This document shows positions 1 through 9,334 of a DNA stretch of 64,000 bases, one piece after another. The stretch lies in NCBI GenBank assembly GCA_947471745.1, contig CANJKZ010000724.1, positions 2,898,501-2,962,500 of the forward strand. Direction: 5' to 3'. Every line of letters starts with the position of its first letter. The first letter of the stretch is position 1. Both the position numbers and the translations under genes were made by a program. The notes beneath the pieces are model-generated. The model did no database searches, was not told the origin of the DNA, and worked only from the letters and a program-made list of their open reading frames with translations. This DNA comes from Closterium sp. Naga37s-1 (lineage: Eukaryota > Streptophyta > Zygnematophyceae > Desmidiales > Closteriaceae).

Positions 1-305
1 TTCCTCTCAGCCTCCCAGCAGCAGCCGTACAAGGCTGTGCTGATGGCGAGAGTGTCTCTGTGCAGCGCGCTCAAGCCCACCGTTGGCAATGCCTCCTTCC
101 TCTTCGGCTTTGTAGCTGCCTCGAACAGCACTCAGAGGCACGACATTCTGTGGTGGAACATTGTGACATGTGAGCGCAATAATGTTTTTGCTTATAGCGC
201 ATCATATTCTGTCCGCAGGAGCTGTTGAGAATACAACTATATTCACATACAATGAATTTCTCTCATGATGCTACCTTTCTTTCGACCTGGATCACTTGTA
301 AATGC

Positions 306-487
306 TTATCACCTACAGTGCATGTGTGTGTGCACACGCGTACATGCGTGCATGAGTGTGTGTGGGTGTGGGTGTGCGTGCATGATTGCGTGTGGGTGTA
401 TGTGTCTGTGTGCGATGGGGGGAAATGGGGGGTGGAGGGTGGGGGGGGGAGGGGGGGGGGGTGTGTGCGTGTGTGCGTGTGTGCATG
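306..487 (+). repeat. TG/GT-rich microsatellite with poly-G tract in lectin intron of gene A
   Basis: Imperfect (TG)n repeats from about 306 with a G-rich purine core at 418–463. It lies in the intron between exons 1–169 and 531–572. Gene B has a TG-type repeat in the same intron and the same transcriptional orientation, so the tract predates the duplication or has re-expanded at one site. Confidence 0.85.
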
Positions 488-1836
488 TATATGTCAACCG
501 ATCTCTATGTGCACGTGTACATATGTGCAGAGACACCAAATGTAATTGTGGAATGGCCGAATCAGAATCCTGGTAAGAGCGTCATCATTGCCTTTCATTT
601 CCCACGATCCACAATAAGATATTAATCAACCTCTTAAAGCATTGAACTTGTGGCTTCCTTTTCGAAGGTACTCATGGGTAGGCATCAAAGGGCGTCATAG
701 TTACTCATTCGAACATCACCTTATATTCTGCAAACTCCCCCGGGGGCGAACCAACAGGTAGTAAATTCGGGCAGGTGGCATCAAAGGAAGAGGTCACAGC
801 CAGCAGCGACATTGTTCCCTCTTCGTTCCACTATGCCAGCCTAGCCTTCCTTCCCAACGCTGACAAGCTGCCTTCGTGGAGCCTCCCCTCCTTTGTCTCG
901 TGGATGCGGGATGAGTCAACTTGGCCCGTGAAGAACCAGCATGGATGCGGTATGGCATGGATGGGGTCTGGTATGGCATCAATGCTGTAGGGTATGGCAT
1001 TTTTGGTGTTAAGAATGGTATGACATGACAAGGACACAGCTTGCTGTGGACGTATGAATGCATTTAATGGGAGTTGTGTTACGGGGTAGCTATGTTCTCT
1101 GCTCAAGCTTGAGTCCGGGCCTAGGTTTTTGCACACGCAGCTTGCACAATTGAAATCATACTCTATGAGGCTTCCGAAATATTCGGCTATCCTCTCTCCC
1201 CTGCTCATCACAGCCCCCAATCATTCCCCTTCCCCCTCTTGAACACTCTCCTCCCCCACTGTGCTGCAGCCGACTCCTCAGCATACGCGGTGGTGGCGGC
1301 TGTGGAGGCAGCCTACAGCATTGCGAGCAACGGGTCGCAGCCCCCCCGGCTGTCGGTGGAGCAGCTGCGGCTGGCCCTGTCGTCCAACTGCGACGACATG
1401 CCTCCGCGCGATGTGCTGGCCTTCCTGGTGGCTGCCACGCGCAAGGGAGGGGGGCTCGTGGATGACGCAGCAGCAGCGGCCGCCCGTCCCCACAGCATGG
1501 CGTCCGCCGGCCGGCGGGAGAGACTGGCCGCGGTGAGTTGCAGCGATAGGTAGATTTTGGTGGTGATGAACGATGATGCACGTGAGTGGAGATGATGAAT
1601 TATTGGGAATGCATGGAGAACAAGGCAAACAGGAAGGCATTCGCACCACACCCATAAACACTGGAGAGCACTCACACCTCACCCTCTTCCGCTTTGGTGT
1701 TGCAGAAGGTGAAATATTACGGAGTTCAGGGCTTTGAGGAGAGCTTGTTTGGAGGCTGGCTGGGTCTGCTGCTGGCAGTGCAGCGGCAGCCAGTGATTGT
1801 GCGAATAGAGGCGTCTGCTCCATCATTCCTTGACTA

Positions 1837-1841
1837 CGATG
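1837..1841. other. Target site duplication of Copia-1, left copy (CGATG)
   Basis: CGATG directly before the TGTCAG start of the 5' LTR; the second copy is at 9335–9339 directly after the 3' LTR. Removing the element and one copy restores the gene A exon reading ...DYDG followed by a GTAAG donor. Confidence 0.95.
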
Positions 1842-1966
1842 TGTCAGATTTATATGACATAGCTACTGTAGGCTATAGTGGGGTGGCACATATGGGGTAC
1901 AGTTTTCTAGGGTTTGCTTTTTGTACCCAACTTTCACTTAGTCATTTCATTCCTCGTTTCTTCTCA
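1842..1966 (+). repeat. Copia-1 5' LTR (125 bp)
   Basis: Direct repeat of 9210–9334, with TG...CA termini. It contains the box ATAGTGGGGT shared, with small changes, by LTRs of the other family A elements in the window. 125 bp is very short for an autonomous copia element of 7.5 kb. Confidence 0.95.
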
Positions 1967-1982
1967 TGGTATCGAGCAGGTT
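1967..1982 (+). promoter_or_regulatory. Copia-1 primer-binding site
   Basis: TGGTATCGAGCAGG begins immediately after the LTR. It resembles the TGGTATCAGAGC site complementary to the 3' end of plant initiator Met tRNA, with a small change in the middle. Copia-2 to Copia-6 carry related sites at the same place. Confidence 0.75.
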
Positions 1983-2097
1983 CCCTAGTGGGAACGATTC
2001 CTAGGGCCCACCACCACGAAATTATTTTTTTTTTCCTGCCCGGAGCGCGTTTTGCTCCGGCCCGAGTCGCGCCGCCCCTACGGCCCTTCGCGCCGCC

Positions 2098-2960
2098 CTT
2101 TCGGCCCGTCGCGCCCGTCGCGCCTGTCGCGCCCGTCGCGCCCGTCGCGCCCGTCGCGCCCGTCGCGCCCATCGCCACCTTACGCGGCCCCGCCACCTAC
2201 CTTCGCGGCCCCGTCACCTACCTGTGCGGCCCCGCCACCTACCTCCGCGGCCCCGCCACCTACCTGTGCGGCCCCGCCACCTACCTTCGCGGCCCCGCCA
2301 CCTAACTGTGCGGCCCCGCCACCTACCTCCGCGGCCCCGCCACCTACCTGTGCGGCCCCGCCACCTACCTTCGCGGCCCCGCCACCTACCTGTGCGGCCC
2401 CGCCACCTACCTCCGCGGCCCCGCCACCTACCTGTGCGGCCCCGCCACCTACCTTCGCGGCCCCGCCACCTCACTGTGCGGCCCCGCCACCTACCTCCGC
2501 GGCCCCGCCACCTACCTGTGTGGCCCCGCCACCTACCTCCGCGGCCCCGCCACTTGCCTGTGCGGCCCCGCCATCTACCAGCGGCCCCGCCACCTACATG
2601 CGGCCCCGCCACCTACTAGCGGCCCCGCCACCTACCTGCGGCCCCGCCACCTACCTTTGCGGCCCCGCCGCCTCCTCTCAGCGGCCCCGCCGCCTCCTCC
2701 CAGCGGCCCCAGACGCCGCCCTCTCAGCGGCCCCGCCGAGCCGCCCAGCAGCCAAGCCGCCCAGCCGCCGAGCCGCCCAGCAGCCGAGCCGCCCAGCAGC
2801 CGAGCCGCCCAGCAGCCGAGCCGCCCAGCAGCCGAGCCGCCCAGCAGCCGAGCCGCCGAGCCGCCCAGCAGCCGAGCCGCCGAGCCGCCCAGCAGCCGAG
2901 CCGCCGAGCCGCCCAGCAACCGAGCCGCCGAGCCACCCTACAGCCGAGCCACCCGAGCCG
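2098..2960 (+). repeat. Tandem-repeat leader of Copia-1
   Basis: Three repeat blocks lie in the untranslated leader. A 9-bp CGCGCCCGT-type unit occupies about 2098–2170. A 21-bp unit built on GGCCCCGCCACCTACCT is repeated about 20 times at about 2186–2650. A 12/15-bp unit around CAGCCGAGCCGCC fills about 2740–2950. Long reading frames through this stretch on both strands are low-complexity Pro/Arg/Ala or Gly/Arg products of the repeats and are not called as genes. Confidence 0.9.
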
Positions 2961-3037
2961 CCCTGTCCGGTAAGAGCAGCGCCCCTTTCACAGCACTGCC
3001 CTCACCCTACTGTTTGCGCTGCTAGTCTACTGCTGTC

Positions 3038-6000
3038 ATGGCTACCCCTAGTGTCCTCGCTTTTGACGCTGAGGGTCGGGCCATTGACTTTGACGTCTGG
3101 ATAGATGACCTGCAGCTTTTCTTACAGTGCGACAGGGCAGACGGCCTCTCCCTCTTTGACCTCACTTCTGGTGCCTCTCCTGCCCCCGCTGCTGCTGCTG
3201 ACGCCACTGTTCGCTCCCAGTGGGCCACGCGCGATGCTGCTGCACGTCTTGCTGTGCGTCGCCACCTACCTACCTCTGAGCGTGCGCACTTTAGCCAGTA
3301 CAAGAGTGCTCAGACCTTGTACGACGCTGTAGTTGCGCGCTACTCCTCCCCTGCCACTGCTGCACTTAGCCGCCTCATGCTACCGTACCTCTTCCCCGAC
3401 CTTGCTGCCTTTCCCACAGTCGCTGACCTCATTACGCACCTCCGCACTAGTGACACTCGCTACCGCGCTGCGCTTCCTGCAGAGTTCTGCGCCAAGAACC
3501 CCCCCCCCATGTACATCACCCTCTACTACATAGTCACCCGGCTCCCTGACTCCCTTCGCGTAGTCAGGGACCACTTCCTCTCTGTTTGCCCCACCACTCT
3601 CACCGTTGACCTCCTTGAGAAGTCCCTCCTAGCAGCAGAGAAGAGCATAGTAGCTGTAGGAGCCTCTCGTGGTGACCCTCGCACCCCCATCTTTGAGGGG
3701 TGTTCCCCCTCCCCCCTTTTGCCCTCTGTTGCCTCTGCTGCTGCGGCCGACCTCGTTGGGCTTGAGTCGGTCGGTGCGGCGTCTACCCCTAGCGGGAGAC
3801 GCCGCCCTGGCAAGGGCAAGGGGGGCAGGGGCACTGGAGGAGCTAGCGGGGGCGGTGGAGGCGGCGGTGGAGGCGGTGGAGGGGGTGGGGGTGGCGGTGG
3901 GGGTGGTGGCGGGGGTGGAGGTGTCGGTGGTGGCAGTGGAGGCGGAGGCGGCGGCGGCGGTGGCGGTGGGAGCGGAGGTGGCGGCGGTGGAGGAGGAGGC
4001 GGCGGAGGAGGTGGAGCTGGTCGGGGTGGCGCTGCGCAGAGAGTCGGCTCCGGTGGTGGTCAGCGCCAGCAGCAGCAGCAGCAGCAGCAGCGCACTCGTG
4101 ACATCCCCTCCCCTCAGCAGCTCCGTGAGTGGTACGCTGCACGCCAGAGGGGTGGGGGTACTGGTCCGTGCACCTACGTCCTCCGCACCGGCGACCGCGC
4201 GGGTGAGCAGTGCGGGGGTGCGCACTCCACCCAGCGCTGCTTTGGCCGCCTGACGGACGCTTGGCGTCACCAGTTCCCTGAGGCCACTGAGATCCCCCGC
4301 TGGGGTGAGCTGTCTAGGGTGGGTGTGGCTGTCTTTGACCTTGACTTTGATGCTATTCTTGCTGCCATGTATACTGTGACTATTAGTGATGAGGGTGACT
4401 GTTACCGGTGTTTTCCGCCCGACCCGGGCGTTGAGACTGCTGCTCTAGGTACTGGTGAGGCTGCTGCTCTAGGTGCTAGCGAGGCTGCTGCTCTAGGTGC
4501 GTCTGCTCCCTCAGGTGCTGGTGAGTCTGCTCTCTCAGGTTCTGCGTCGGCCTCGGCCTCCCACACCTTCACCCTTGACTCGGGGGCTTCTCGCTCCTTC
4601 TTTCGAGACCGCACCACACTCACGCCGCTTGGCCGGCCAGTTGCGGTCTCTCTGGCAAACCCCTCTGGGGGTCCTGTCCTTGCTCACTTCTCCACTGTCC
4701 TCCCGTGTCCGGCGGCCCCCTCTGGCACCCTGTCTGGTCTTTACCTCCCCTCGTTCTCTACGAACTTGGTGAGTGGTGCTGACCTACAGGATGCGGGGGT
4801 TCACCAGTTCACTCCTGGGAGTCAGCGGGTGACCCACTGCACGGACGCTCGGACTGGCCGACACCTGGCCACGTTTACCCGTCGGCCGGGGTCGAGCCTG
4901 TACACCCTGACCACTGCGTCTCCTCCAGTCACTGCGTCTGGTCAGGTAGCTGCGTCAGGTCAGGTGTTTGCTGCAGCGTCCAGGTCTGGTCCTGAGTCTG
5001 CCCCCTGTTCGTGTCGCCTCCTGTCTCACGAGACTCTCCTCTGGCACCACCGCCTTGGTCACCCCTCCCTGCTTCGTCTCCGAGGCATGGCCTCCCGTGT
5101 CCTTGTCTCTGGTCTTCCCCGGTCCCTCCCTCCCCTTCCTCCGGGGCCTGGCCCTACCTGCGTCCCCTGTGTCGAGGGGCGGCAGCGGGCTGCCCCTCAC
5201 TCCTCCCAGTTTCCTCCGACAGAGGCCCCGCTGCAGACGCTTCACATGGACGTGTGGGGCCCGGCCCGCGTCCGTGGACAGGGTCACGAGCGCTACTTCC
5301 TGCTGGTGGTTGACGACTACTCGCGTTACACCACAGTCTTCCCCTTGCGCAGCAAGGGTGATGTCACTGAGGTGTTGATCGACTGGATCCGCGCAGCTCG
5401 TCTCCATCTCAGGCAGAGCTTCGGTTCGGACTTTCCTGTTCTGCGTCTGCACTCTGACAGAGGTGGAGAGTTCTCCTCTGGCCTTCTGCGAGCCTACTGT
5501 CGAGCACGAGGCATCCGCCAGACCTTCACGCTTCCGGACTCTCCACAGCAAAATGGGATTGCTGAGCGCCGCATTGGCATGGTCATGGACGTCGCCCGTA
5601 CGTCCATGATGCATGCGGCTGCCCCCCGTTTTCTGTGGCCGTTTGCGGTTCGGTACGCGGCGCATCAGATCAACCTTCACCCTAGGGTCTCCAGACCGGA
5701 GACCTCCCCTGCTTTGCTGTGGACGGGGAAGGTTGGCGATGCGTCTGCGTTCCGTGTCTGGGGATCTCGGGCGTTTGTCCGCGACTTGTCTGCGGACAAG
5801 CTGTCCCCTCGTGCTGCTCCTTGCGTCTTCCTTGGCTTCCCCCCTGACGCGCCAGGGTGGCAGTTCTACCACCCCACCTCTCGCCGTGTTCTGTCCTCCC
5901 AGGACGTCACGTTTGACGAGTCGGTCCCCTACTACCGCCTCTTCCCCTACGGCACTCCGTCCCTCCCCCCACCACCGCTCTTCCTTGTGCCAGGTCCCCC

Positions 6001-8998
6001 CCCGGTAGACCCCCTCCCCCCTCAGGGTCCTGCCCCTTCAGGTGTGTCCCAGGTAGACGCAGTCGAGCCTGTCGAGGTTACTGGTGACTCTGGTGCTGCT
6101 GAGGGTGCTGAGCCTGGGGGTGCTGACTCTGGGGGTGCTGAGCATGTGGGTGCTACACCTGGGGGTGCTGAGCCTGAGGGTGCTACTACTAGGGGTGCTG
6201 AGCCTGGGGGTGCTGAGCCTGGAGGTGCTACTACTGGAGGTGCTGAGCCTGGGGGTGCTGAGCCTGGGGGTGCTGAGCCTGGAGGTGCTACGCCTGGAGG
6301 TGCTGGGCCTGGGGGTGTGGAGCCTGAGGGAGCTGGGCCTGCTTGTGTGGCGTCTGGCGGTGCTGAGCCTGGAGGTTCTCCGGGTGCTTCGTCTCGGCGG
6401 GAGCCACTCTCTCCACAGGAGCTGCGCGAGTGGTTTGCCCGGCGCTGGAGGCGTGCTGCTGGAGCTGGAGGTTCTTCGGCTACTGAGGGTGCTGGTGCCG
6501 CGGGTCCCGGAGGTGCTCGTACTGGGAGTACTGGAGCTGCTGGGCCTGCGGGTACGACTGGAGCTGGAGCTGCTGAGGGTGTTGACGCTGAGGCTACTGC
6601 TGTCGGTCCTGGAGGCGGGCCTGCTGGGGGTGCTACTGGTGCTGCTGGAGGTACTGGAGCTGGAGTTGCTGCTGGCGCTGGTGCTGCCGCTTGGGGTACT
6701 GGTGCTGTCCCTGCTGTGTCTGGAGTCGCCGCGCGGCCTCGGCCGTACTTCGTTCCGCTCCTTCAGCAGGTTCTTGGTCTCCCGCCTTCTACTGGCCCTC
6801 CTCCTCCCTTAGAGAGTCCACAGCCTGTCCTGTCACAGTTACAGTTACAGCCGGCCTCCCCACTACCCGCTCCTTCTCCCTACACTGGTCCTACTGGAGG
6901 TCTTGCTGAGCGTCGTGAGCCTGCGTCGCGTCCTGCGTCGCCTGTCCGTACTGCTCGCGCTAGTGGTCGTGGTTCGCGTCAGCGTCCTCCTCCTGTCCCT
7001 GGCACGCACCGGGTGTCTCTGCGTCCGTCCACTGCTCCTCTGCGTGCCCCTTTGCCTTCTCCTCCTGAGTCCTCTCTTCCTGCTCTTCCCGACCCAGAGT
7101 CGGACTCTCTTCGTGCTGCCAGTCCTACTGTCACGCGTCTCCTTGCTACTGTCGTCACTGACCCTTCCTTTGCGTCCACTGCTGCGTCTGCCCTAGTTGC
7201 TGAGCTCGTCGACTTTGCTGCTCGCTGTCGTCTAGACTACGCTGCTTCTCTTGTCGCTGAGTCTGAGTCTGTCTGTCCTCCGTCCGTCGGGGGTGAGTGT
7301 GCCCTTGGCACGGACGTCCTTGAGGACAGGCAGGAGGAGTTCCAGTGTTTGGCTGCTGCTTCACCTCATCTCGTGTCCGTACTGCTTACCCCTGAGGGAG
7401 ACCCGGATGCACTTGACATCCCGACTCCGCGCTCTTACGCGGAGGCGATAGAGGGTCCCTACTTCTCTCAGTGGCAGGCAGCTATGGACACAGAGATGGC
7501 TTCCTGGAAGTCCACAGGTACCTACGTTGACGAGGTTCCCCCGCCTGGGGCGAACATCGTCAGTGGCATGTGGATTTTCAGGGTGAAGCGGCCGCCGGGT
7601 TCTCCGCCTGTCTTCAAGGCGCGTTACGTGGCTCGTGGCTTCAGTCAGCGGCAGGGAGTTGACTACTTTCAGATCTTCTCTCCCACCCCGAAGATGACCA
7701 CTCTTCGGGTACTGCTGCACATAGCTGCTCACCGCGACTACGAGCTGCACTCTCTTGACTTCAGCACTGCTTTCTTGCAGGGCAGCCTGCACGAGGAGAT
7801 CTGGCTGCGTCGCCCACCTGGCTTCACTGGGTCTTTTCCTCCTGGCACCCAGTGGAGCCTCCGGCGGCCAGTCTACGGTCTCCGCCAGGCACCGCGTGAG
7901 TGGCACGACACACTGAGGACTACACTTGCGGCTCTTGGGTTTGCTCCCTCTACTGCCGACCCGTCGCTGTTTCTGCGCACCGACACTTCTTTGCCGCCGT
8001 TCTACATCCTCGTGTACGTCGACGACTTGGTCTTTGCCACAGCTGACACTGCTGGACTCGCCCACGTGAAGTCCGAGCTGCAGAAGAGACACACGTGCAT
8101 AGACCTGGGTGAACTGCGCAGCTACCTTGGCTTGCAGATCACCCGGGACAGAGCACGCCGCACCATTACCCTGACTCAGTCACACATGGTGCAGCAGGTC
8201 CTTCAGCGCTTCGGCTTCACGTATTCCTCGCCTCAGGCCACTCCTCTGCCTACTCGCCACTCGCTCTCAGCTCTGCCTTCGGATGAGTCCGTAGAGTCGA
8301 GTGGCCCGTACCCAGAGCTTGTTGGCTGCCTCATGTACCTGATGACCTGCACACGACCTGACCTCGCATACCCTCTTAGCATTCTCGCACGCTATGTTGC
8401 TCCTGGGAGACACAGACCGGAGCACATGGCTGCAGCGAAGAGGGTGTTGCGTTACTTGTGCAGTACGTCGGGCATGGGGCTTGTGCTTGGAGGGCAGAGT
8501 CCAGTGGTCCTCACTGGGCACGCAGACGCTTCTTGGGCTGACGACCAGGCTACGCAGCGGTCGTCACAGGGTTACACCTTCAGCCTTGGTTCCGGCTCTG
8601 TTTCGTGGCGGGCTACCCGCTCGTCTTCTGTTCTCGGCTCCAGTTGTGAGGCTGAGATCTACGCCGGGGCCATGGCTGCACAGGAGCTTCGCTGGCTCAC
8701 CTACCTGCTGACTGACCTCGGAGAGCCGCCTCGTTCTCCTCCAGTGCTGTACGTGGACAACAAGGCCATGCTGGCCTTGTGTCGAGAGCAGAGACTGGAG
8801 CACAGAACGAAGCACATTGCTCTCCGCTACTTCCTTGCTCGTGAGCTACAGCAGCGTGGTCAGCTGCGACTTGCGTACGTGGCCTCTCAGGCCAACACTG
8901 CTGATATCTTCACCAAGGCACTTGCGCCTTGTGATCATCAGCGCTTCTGTACTCAGCTGGGTCTTGTGCCCACCTTGCCTCACTTGCTCACCCCTTGA
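3038..8998 (+). CDS. Copia-1 Gag-Pol polyprotein, intact (1986 aa)
   Basis: Encodes all functions needed for copia transposition. Domain order with approximate residues: N-terminal gag domain 1–240; poly-Gly tract 255–335 and poly-Gln; an atypical zinc-knuckle-like C/C/H/C cluster at 385–400; aspartic protease with catalytic DSGAS at 514; GAG-pre-integrase HHRLGH near 670 with a downstream CxxC; integrase with Asp in MDVWGP at 738, Asp in HSDRGGE at 807 and Glu in QNGIAERR; a long PGGAE-type low-complexity linker about 1010–1260; reverse transcriptase with YVDD at 1660–1663; and RNase H including DASWADD and TKHIALRY. The ATG at 3038 starts MATPSVLAFDAEGR, matched by MATLNVLAFDPDGR in Copia-2, which supports this start. 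No stop or frameshift is seen. Single-frame Gag-Pol is normal for copia; 1986 aa is long because of the Gly tract and linker. Confidence 0.95.
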   Translation: MATPSVLAFDAEGRAIDFDVWIDDLQLFLQCDRADGLSLFDLTSGASPAPAAAADATVRSQWATRDAAARLAVRRHLPTSERAHFSQYKSAQTLYDAVVARYSSPATAALSRLMLPYLFPDLAAFPTVADLITHLRTSDTRYRAALPAEFCAKNPPPMYITLYYIVTRLPDSLRVVRDHFLSVCPTTLTVDLLEKSLLAAEKSIVAVGASRGDPRTPIFEGCSPSPLLPSVASAAAADLVGLESVGAASTPSGRRRPGKGKGGRGTGGASGGGGGGGGGGGGGGGGGGGGGGGGGVGGGSGGGGGGGGGGGSGGGGGGGGGGGGGGAGRGGAAQRVGSGGGQRQQQQQQQQRTRDIPSPQQLREWYAARQRGGGTGPCTYVLRTGDRAGEQCGGAHSTQRCFGRLTDAWRHQFPEATEIPRWGELSRVGVAVFDLDFDAILAAMYTVTISDEGDCYRCFPPDPGVETAALGTGEAAALGASEAAALGASAPSGAGESALSGSASASASHTFTLDSGASRSFFRDRTTLTPLGRPVAVSLANPSGGPVLAHFSTVLPCPAAPSGTLSGLYLPSFSTNLVSGADLQDAGVHQFTPGSQRVTHCTDARTGRHLATFTRRPGSSLYTLTTASPPVTASGQVAASGQVFAAASRSGPESAPCSCRLLSHETLLWHHRLGHPSLLRLRGMASRVLVSGLPRSLPPLPPGPGPTCVPCVEGRQRAAPHSSQFPPTEAPLQTLHMDVWGPARVRGQGHERYFLLVVDDYSRYTTVFPLRSKGDVTEVLIDWIRAARLHLRQSFGSDFPVLRLHSDRGGEFSSGLLRAYCRARGIRQTFTLPDSPQQNGIAERRIGMVMDVARTSMMHAAAPRFLWPFAVRYAAHQINLHPRVSRPETSPALLWTGKVGDASAFRVWGSRAFVRDLSADKLSPRAAPCVFLGFPPDAPGWQFYHPTSRRVLSSQDVTFDESVPYYRLFPYGTPSLPPPPLFLVPGPPPVDPLPPQGPAPSGVSQVDAVEPVEVTGDSGAAEGAEPGGADSGGAEHVGATPGGAEPEGATTRGAEPGGAEPGGATTGGAEPGGAEPGGAEPGGATPGGAGPGGVEPEGAGPACVASGGAEPGGSPGASSRREPLSPQELREWFARRWRRAAGAGGSSATEGAGAAGPGGARTGSTGAAGPAGTTGAGAAEGVDAEATAVGPGGGPAGGATGAAGGTGAGVAAGAGAAAWGTGAVPAVSGVAARPRPYFVPLLQQVLGLPPSTGPPPPLESPQPVLSQLQLQPASPLPAPSPYTGPTGGLAERREPASRPASPVRTARASGRGSRQRPPPVPGTHRVSLRPSTAPLRAPLPSPPESSLPALPDPESDSLRAASPTVTRLLATVVTDPSFASTAASALVAELVDFAARCRLDYAASLVAESESVCPPSVGGECALGTDVLEDRQEEFQCLAAASPHLVSVLLTPEGDPDALDIPTPRSYAEAIEGPYFSQWQAAMDTEMASWKSTGTYVDEVPPPGANIVSGMWIFRVKRPPGSPPVFKARYVARGFSQRQGVDYFQIFSPTPKMTTLRVLLHIAAHRDYELHSLDFSTAFLQGSLHEEIWLRRPPGFTGSFPPGTQWSLRRPVYGLRQAPREWHDTLRTTLAALGFAPSTADPSLFLRTDTSLPPFYILVYVDDLVFATADTAGLAHVKSELQKRHTCIDLGELRSYLGLQITRDRARRTITLTQSHMVQQVLQRFGFTYSSPQATPLPTRHSLSALPSDESVESSGPYPELVGCLMYLMTCTRPDLAYPLSILARYVAPGRHRPEHMAAAKRVLRYLCSTSGMGLVLGGQSPVVLTGHADASWADDQATQRSSQGYTFSLGSGSVSWRATRSSSVLGSSCEAEIYAGAMAAQELRWLTYLLTDLGEPPRSPPVLYVDNKAMLALCREQRLEHRTKHIALRYFLARELQQRGQLRLAYVASQANTADIFTKALAPCDHQRFCTQLGLVPTLPHLLTP

Positions 8999-9195
8999 CC
9001 TTGTTTGTACTGATGCATATATATATATATACTCCTGCTCTTGCTTGTCTAGCCTTATATATATATGTAATCCTGCATGTGAACTGGCCTTGTGGCCTTG
9101 AACTTGTGCTCGGAATGTGTGGTGACTTTGTGATCCACCCTGAGCTTGTTTTGCTTTGCTTGACTGGTCCTGTGACCCCTTGTTCTCCCCCACTT

Positions 9196-9209
9196 TGCCT
9201 ATGGGGGTG
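9196..9209 (+). promoter_or_regulatory. Copia-1 polypurine tract
   Basis: TGCCTATGGGGGTG directly precedes the 3' LTR. The same TATGGGGGTG is found before the 3' LTRs of Copia-2 and NA-1. It would prime plus-strand synthesis. Confidence 0.8.
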
Positions 9210-9334
9210 TGTCAGATTTATATGACATAGCTACTGTAGGCTATAGTGGGGTGGCACATATGGGGTACAGTTTTCTAGGGTTTGCTTTTTGTACCCAACT
9301 TTCACTTAGTCATTTCATTCCTCGTTTCTTCTCA
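9210..9334 (+). repeat. Copia-1 3' LTR (125 bp)
   Basis: Direct repeat of the 5' LTR with no difference that I could see. It is followed at once by the CGATG target duplication at 9335–9339 and the remainder of the interrupted gene A exon. Confidence 0.95.

Larger units (their letters stand above)
1..1841 (+). pseudogene. Gene A, 5' visible part: L-type lectin C-terminus plus first half of Ser-type papain-like domain
   Basis: Paralogue of gene B (23958–41104, minus), entering the window inside its lectin exon. Exons inferred by GT–AG sites, reading phase and comparison with gene B: 1–169 (end of L-type lectin, [11 protein letters not shown]), 531–572, 758–949 (start of papain-like domain, PVKNQHGC), 1270–1532 ([15 protein letters not shown]) and 1706–1841 (YYGVQGFEES to SFLDYD). 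Exon lengths and phases match gene B except for small indels. Two features indicate a dead copy. Joining 169 to 531 creates a TAG codon where gene B has GGC, and the last exon is cut by Copia-1 two bases before its splice donor. At the catalytic position of C1A peptidases the spliced product has Ser, not Cys. Exon boundaries are inference without transcripts; homology to gene B is plain from the translation. Confidence 0.7.
1842..9334 (+). mobile_element. Copia-1: full-length, apparently intact Ty1/copia retrotransposon
   Basis: A 7493-bp element bounded by two 125-bp LTRs (1842–1966 and 9210–9334) that I cannot distinguish by eye, each starting TGTCAG and ending CTCA. The perfect 5-bp target duplication CGATG lies at 1837–1841 and 9335–9339. 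A primer-binding site follows the 5' LTR and a purine-rich tract (TATGGGGGTG) precedes the 3' LTR. Between them are a repeat-rich leader of about 1.07 kb and one uninterrupted gag-pol frame (3038–8998). Integrase before RT marks it as copia. Matching LTRs, intact frame and clean target site all point to a recent insertion. The target is a coding exon of gene A. Confidence 0.95.

Noticed and set aside
2052..3104. 350-codon Pro/Ala-rich frame in the Copia-1 leader
   Set aside because: It is the translation of the 21-bp and 12/15-bp tandem repeats, equally open frames exist on the other strand, and it overlaps the start of gag.
3669..4270. Open frames antisense or shifted to the Copia-1 Gly tract
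   Set aside because: Shadow frames of a GGN-rich tract; the gag frame alone has domain content and conservation with Copia-2.
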